Shown: positions 37,426-40,560 of the stretch, piece after piece | Numbering within the stretch: the first letter of the stretch is position 1 | Layout: the number at the start of each line of letters is the position of its first letter | Virus record (IMG/VR): IMGVR_UViG_3300009788_000066 | Location: 1-40,560 of that record | Length of the DNA: 40,560 nt | Reading direction: 5' to 3' (one strand) | DNA from: a virus | The notes under the pieces: generated by a model | Database searches by the model: none | What the model was told of the DNA's origin: nothing | Seen by the model: only the letters and a program-made list of their open reading frames with translations | Made by a program: the position numbers and the translations under genes

Positions 37426-38048
37426 TAAGGTGTTTTAAATCCCATAGTAACAATCAATCCTTTCGCAGGTGTTGTGTGAACAGCATCTACATCCACTCTA
37501 ATTAGATCATTCTCTGCTACATCATCATTGTCAGTGTCAATCACAGCAGCAGCAGCAGCTGTGTCAGATCCAGTCTCAGCTGAATCTACTGTTAGTTTTG
37601 TCGATAACATATCTGCGGCCCCTGTAACATTTGCTATTTGTACATCAAGTGTTCCTGTAGTTCCTGCTGTAATTACTTCAGCATGTACATCTATAAGGTC
37701 CATACCAGCCAAAGTAGAATCAATATGAAAGTAAAACGCTCCATCACCAGTAGCTGTATCTGTCGTGAAGTCAAATGCTACAACTTGGACACCTTTTCGT
37801 ATTTTCAATACGTTTCCAGTACCAGCTTCATCAAATTCTTTATTCGTAAATGTAGAAGTAGAACTTCCTACCACAGATGCAAAATCACTTATAGTAGAAG
37901 CGATTTGTGTACCTGTATGATTAGCTCTAGCATATGGGTCAACAGTATTATTAGTACCACCATTAGCTAATGGTAATACACCAGATACGTCTGTAGTGAG
38001 AACTATAGGTAGTGTGGCTCCTTGGCCATCGGGATTATTGAGAGGCAT
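37425..38048 (-). CDS. Tail fibre-like protein
   Basis: 207 aa. VSGVLPLANGGTNNTV and ARANHTGTQIASTISDF are fibre-repeat motifs of phages. The C-terminal half is a beta-sandwich-like domain rich in Asp/Thr/Ala, ending HTTPAKGLIVTMGF. Probably a short side fibre or a surface decoration. Confidence 0.6.
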   Translation of the reverse strand: MPLNNPDGQGATLPIVLTTDVSGVLPLANGGTNNTVDPYARANHTGTQIASTISDFASVVGSSTSTFTNKEFDEAGTGNVLKIRKGVQVVAFDFTTDTATGDGAFYFHIDSTLAGMDLIDVHAEVITAGTTGTLDVQIANVTGAADMLSTKLTVDSAETGSDTAAAAAVIDTDNDDVAENDLIRVDVDAVHTTPAKGLIVTMGFKTP

Positions 38049-38069
38049 AGAATTTAAAGGTTATAGGTT

Positions 38070-38363
38070 TTAATTGATATGGAGATCGAAGACTACAGTC
38101 AAATTTTTACTTCCACTCGTAGATATAGCACTCACATCTCCTACATACATATTCGTACCATTGATTTCATAACTCCCTCCACTCGCATTTAAACGAATTC
38201 CCTCATTGAGTACTGCTGTATCTGATAAAGATAAATAGATAACTTCATCTGAATCATTGACAAACAGAGCATATCTCCTGCGAGCTTCTGCTGTAAGTAC
38301 TGCAGTGGTGGTGTTAGCAACACTGACTTTCGTATTTGTCATTACGTCGAACGAATTGACCAT
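38070..38363 (-). CDS. Minor virion protein
   Basis: 97 aa from the ATG at 38363, which follows an A/T-rich leader; the frame extends to 38429 but overlaps the previous gene. The pattern 'RYALFVNDSDEVIYLSLSDTAVLNEGIRLNASGGSYEING' is a common small phage virion beta protein. Position: between fibre and head genes. Confidence 0.55.
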   Translation of the reverse strand: MVNSFDVMTNTKVSVANTTTAVLTAEARRRYALFVNDSDEVIYLSLSDTAVLNEGIRLNASGGSYEINGTNMYVGDVSAISTSGSKNLTVVFDLHIN

Positions 38364-38382
38364 AGTAATAATGATTAAATAA

Positions 38383-38829
38383 TTAAGTAATAATAAAAAC
38401 ATAAACACCGTCTCCATCTTCGTCAGCATCTATAAATAACAAATTAGGATCAGCTATTACCAACTCCTTAGCTTGTCCTGCAGGTACTTTCTCCATCCAT
38501 ATATCATCATCCACATTACTCGTTCCTACATATACATTTCCTGTATTCGCATTCTTACCTTTGACTCTTACAGATCTACTGACAGTAGTTGTAAACAAAC
38601 TTACTGCAGTCCCCGCTGTTGTTACATTCGTAGTTCCTAGAAATGATGGTGTCCCTGCAACTATTTGATCTTCTATATCTTGTAATCCCTCTGCTGCATT
38701 CGGATCTGCAGTTACCACCGCATTATCATCACTTGCTGGAGTTTCTGTGCCTGTAGTTCGTTCTAGCACTGAGGCTGCAACGCCTTCTTCATCTCCGCCA
38801 ACGATTGCTGTTCTACCTGATTCACCCAT
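38383..38829 (-). CDS. Virion beta protein
   Basis: 148 aa. The N-terminal third is disordered and acidic (GDEEGVAASVLERTTGTETPASDD). The C-terminal part (RSVRVKGKNANTGNVYVGTSNVDD ... LLFIDADEDGDGVYVF) is a beta structure resembling small tail or head proteins of phages. Confidence 0.55.
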   Translation of the reverse strand: MGESGRTAIVGGDEEGVAASVLERTTGTETPASDDNAVVTADPNAAEGLQDIEDQIVAGTPSFLGTTNVTTAGTAVSLFTTTVSRSVRVKGKNANTGNVYVGTSNVDDDIWMEKVPAGQAKELVIADPNLLFIDADEDGDGVYVFIIT

Positions 38830-39661
38830 GAGTAGTTTTTAAAAGTTTTTTAGCATTGTTTTCCATCTCTTTAATTTTTCCACGTTTTTCTTCCAATTGT
38901 TCTTTACTAGCCGCAAACGATTTCATTTTATCTTGGAAATTCTTGTAATCTAATTGGAACTCTCCTCTGTCCTTTTCAAGTTTAGTCATTTCTGCATGTA
39001 AATGCTCCTTATCTTTCCGCACTTGAGTCTGTATATCTTCAAATGATTTATGCAACTCGCGTAATTTCCTTTCCCTGTCTATCACATCATCCTTAGCTCT
39101 CTTTGTCTCTACTTTCATTTTGTCTAATTCCTGTATGAGTTTATTAGCACTATCTTTCTTTCCTTCCAATCTCTTGACTTGTATCTCTAAATCTTTCTCT
39201 ATTGTTTTCAATTGTTTTTTCTCTGCATTGATTTGTACTAACATTGACTCCGCTGAGATTTTATTGTTATGAGCCTTACTGTTTGCTTCTAATGCATCAT
39301 TTTTAGCCTTTACAATCTCTTTTTCTTTCTTGGATATAGATTCTAGTGCTTTTTCAGAATTTACTCTCTCCTCCTTTGCCTCCTTATAGATTCTTTTGAT
39401 CTCTTCCATGTCTATGTCTATTTGATCCTGAAAAGCCTTCTGATGCTTCTGTAGTTCTAAATTTTGCTTCTTGATGAATTCAGTATGTGATTCTTTCAAT
39501 TTTTCTAGTTCTTTGACCTCTTTTACCAAATTATCTCTCTTTTCTGTTTCTTTCTTTCCAATCTCCTCATATTTCTTTTTAAGAATAGGGACCTGTCTAG
39601 ACAATGTAGCATATTCTCTTTTAAGAACTTCTAGCTTATGTTTTGAAAATTCTTCTTTCAT
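38822..39661 (-). CDS. Long coiled-coil protein
   Basis: 279 aa, nearly all a continuous Lys/Glu-rich coiled coil with few breaks (EKALESISKKEKEIVKAKND...). Encoded between two small virion proteins. It could be a filament, tail-rod or internal head protein. Its size and placement recall scaffold-type rods, but another protein already fills the scaffold role. Confidence 0.6.
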   Translation of the reverse strand: MKEEFSKHKLEVLKREYATLSRQVPILKKKYEEIGKKETEKRDNLVKEVKELEKLKESHTEFIKKQNLELQKHQKAFQDQIDIDMEEIKRIYKEAKEERVNSEKALESISKKEKEIVKAKNDALEANSKAHNNKISAESMLVQINAEKKQLKTIEKDLEIQVKRLEGKKDSANKLIQELDKMKVETKRAKDDVIDRERKLRELHKSFEDIQTQVRKDKEHLHAEMTKLEKDRGEFQLDYKNFQDKMKSFAASKEQLEEKRGKIKEMENNAKKLLKTTHG

Positions 39662-39978
39662 TAAAATTTATAAAGTTGAAGTTTAATATTGGCAATAGAT
39701 CCTGAGTTGTTTGTAATGAATATATTGCTTACCTGTAACCATGTTACTAATTTAGGACTTTCTGAAGATGTTACAGTAATTGCTGAATCAGTTGTCTTAT
39801 TGAATTTTATACTTACTGTTTGATCTGTTGTAAAACTCACTATTCCTGCTGTGGGGACACTGATAAACGAATCTGACTCATTAACCTTTACATCATAATC
39901 TGTGGTTGCATTCGCTACAGTGAATTCTGATGAGTCATAGAGATTGGTTTTCTGGGAATAATCTGATAATCCAGCCAT
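39661..39978 (-). CDS. Small virion beta protein
   Basis: 105 aa, beta-rich throughout (TDYDVKVNESDSFISVPTAGIVSFTTDQTVSIKFNK, FITNNSGSIANIKLQLYKF). Similar in build to 38070-38363, perhaps a paralogous head or fibre decoration. TAATG overlap with the coiled-coil gene. Confidence 0.55.
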   Translation of the reverse strand: MAGLSDYSQKTNLYDSSEFTVANATTDYDVKVNESDSFISVPTAGIVSFTTDQTVSIKFNKTTDSAITVTSSESPKLVTWLQVSNIFITNNSGSIANIKLQLYKF

Positions 39979-39996
39979 AAGTATTAAAGGTAAAGT

Positions 39997-40030
39997 CTTC
40001 CCAAAGCCCCCGAGGGGACTTCAGGGAAAG
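39997..40030 (-). terminator. GC-rich hairpin after the capsid gene
   Basis: In the minus-strand RNA, AAGUCCC (40021-40015) pairs with GGGGCUU (40010-40004; one G.U) around a CUCG tetraloop, with an outer TTCCC/GGGAA helix. It starts just beyond the capsid stop. No long T-run follows, so it may protect or partially terminate the capsid mRNA rather than end it. Confidence 0.5.
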
Positions 40031-40032
40031 TT

Positions 40033-40560
40033 TTAGGTTCCATCTGATCCAACAACACCAAGGTAGTTCACTGCTTTTGCATCAACAGCAAATGTTACTT
40101 GATATTCTCGATTACCATTCAATGGGTTACGAATAACCATGAAGTTCAATGGAATAACATTGATAAATTTAAATGGATTCTCCATGGAAAGTCCTCGGAG
40201 GAACCAGTTATCTTTAAGTTCAGTGTTAGTATCATTGCTCGTATCCTTCGCTTGTCCAAATGGTTCTTCAATTTGCGTCCAAATGATAGATTGTACAACC
40301 TGGTTTACGTTAATGTTCTTATTATTCTTGTTGTCCGCTGTATCAGCGCTAGCCATAGTAAGTTCATTTGCAGTATCACCAAGTGTTTCACCAACAATCA
40401 ATTGTTTTCCAGCAAATAAAGCGAGTTCATTGTCAAAATCTCTCTGACGTCCTAGAAGTGTTCTAGCATCAGAAAGTGTTGACTTAGAAAGTGCTCCACT
40501 TACTTTGTTACTCTGAGTATTTCCTGTGTCTCCAATAGACTGAGTAGCTCCTACAAGTGC
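40033..40560 (-). CDS. Major capsid protein, C-terminal part (gene continues from 452)
   Basis: This is the second part of the capsid gene that spans the contig ends. It ends ...NYLGVVGSDGT at the stop at 40033. An internal TTG near 40401 could be misread as a start, but the reading frame is open across the join (...LNALVGATQSIGD...), so it is not one. The C-terminal half has alternating hydrophobic strands typical of an HK97-fold A-domain (FKFINVIPLNFMVIRNP). A GC-rich hairpin follows directly downstream on the minus strand. The split is an artefact of linearising a circular or permuted genome. Confidence 0.8.
   Translation of the reverse strand, partial: ALVGATQSIGDTGNTQSNKVSGALSKSTLSDARTLLGRQRDFDNELALFAGKQLIVGETLGDTANELTMASADTADNKNNKNINVNQVVQSIIWTQIEEPFGQAKDTSNDTNTELKDNWFLRGLSMENPFKFINVIPLNFMVIRNPLNGNREYQVTFAVDAKAVNYLGVVGSDGT
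40538..40560. repeat. Terminal direct repeat, right copy (assembly overlap)
   Basis: Exact copy of bases 1-23. Removing one copy gives a unique length of 40,537 bp. Confidence 0.9.

Overview
The window is a complete or nearly complete tailed-phage genome of the podovirus type. The first 23 bases recur exactly as the last 23 (40538-40560), and the major capsid gene reads in frame across that junction, so the unit is circular or circularly permuted at about 40,537 bp. It is AT-rich. Nearly every gene lies on the minus strand; one small plus-strand island lies at about 24.95-25.83 kb. Start codons are almost never preceded by a Shine-Dalgarno sequence and follow A/T-rich leaders instead. That points to a host lineage with SD-independent initiation: Bacteroidota is the best-known case, and candidate-phyla bacteria are possible. 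The host cannot be fixed from the sequence. I see no integrase, DNA polymerase or RNA polymerase, so the phage probably uses host polymerases; nothing proves it is temperate.

Layout in transcription order on the minus strand. (1) 24.8-20.3 kb: tail fibre or spike proteins, then a lysis block with a holin-like protein, an XhlA-like membrane protein, a highly basic 61-aa protein and an M23 endopeptidase. (2) 20.0-18.2 kb: early recombination genes with an SSB-like protein, a NinB-like protein and small zinc proteins. (3) 18.2-17.9 kb: a gene-free stretch holding a tRNA-like folded RNA and a long hairpin. (4) 17.9-15.5 kb: a lysozyme-like protein and a run of tiny membrane proteins joined by stop/start overlaps. 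(5) 15.4-11.6 kb: replication, with an origin-like repeat array, a DnaD-like replication protein, a primase-helicase and three nucleases of different folds. (6) 11.6-8.6 kb: many small Cys-rich and membrane proteins. (7) 8.6-2.3 kb: small and large terminase, a Phd/YefM-like protein fused to a zinc module, a YopX-family protein and the portal. (8) 2.2-0 kb, continuing at 40.56 kb: scaffold, decoration protein and major capsid. (9) 40-31.2 kb: minor virion proteins, a coiled-coil protein, fibre and carbohydrate-binding-like proteins, tail adaptor, nozzle and a polyglycine adhesin. (10) 31.2-25.9 kb: two large internal/ejection proteins, one with a CHAP peptidoglycan hydrolase domain, ending at a bidirectional terminator that meets the plus-strand island.

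The most unusual content is regulatory and RNA-based. Four copies of one 14-bp near-palindrome, ATGCGATGTCACAT, each sit directly behind a -35 element inside a promoter. Three of these promoters fire leftward into replication and nuclease/packaging genes, and one fires rightward into the lipoprotein island, which suggests a single regulon. Two intergenic regions, upstream of the scaffold gene and of the replication gene, carry interleaved inverted repeats that can form mutually exclusive or pseudoknotted RNA. A roughly 165-nt RNA at 18.04-18.20 kb has a tRNA-like acceptor, T-arm and 3' CCA but no normal anticodon arm. A cluster of GTGTACAC palindromes surrounds the start of the Phd-like gene.
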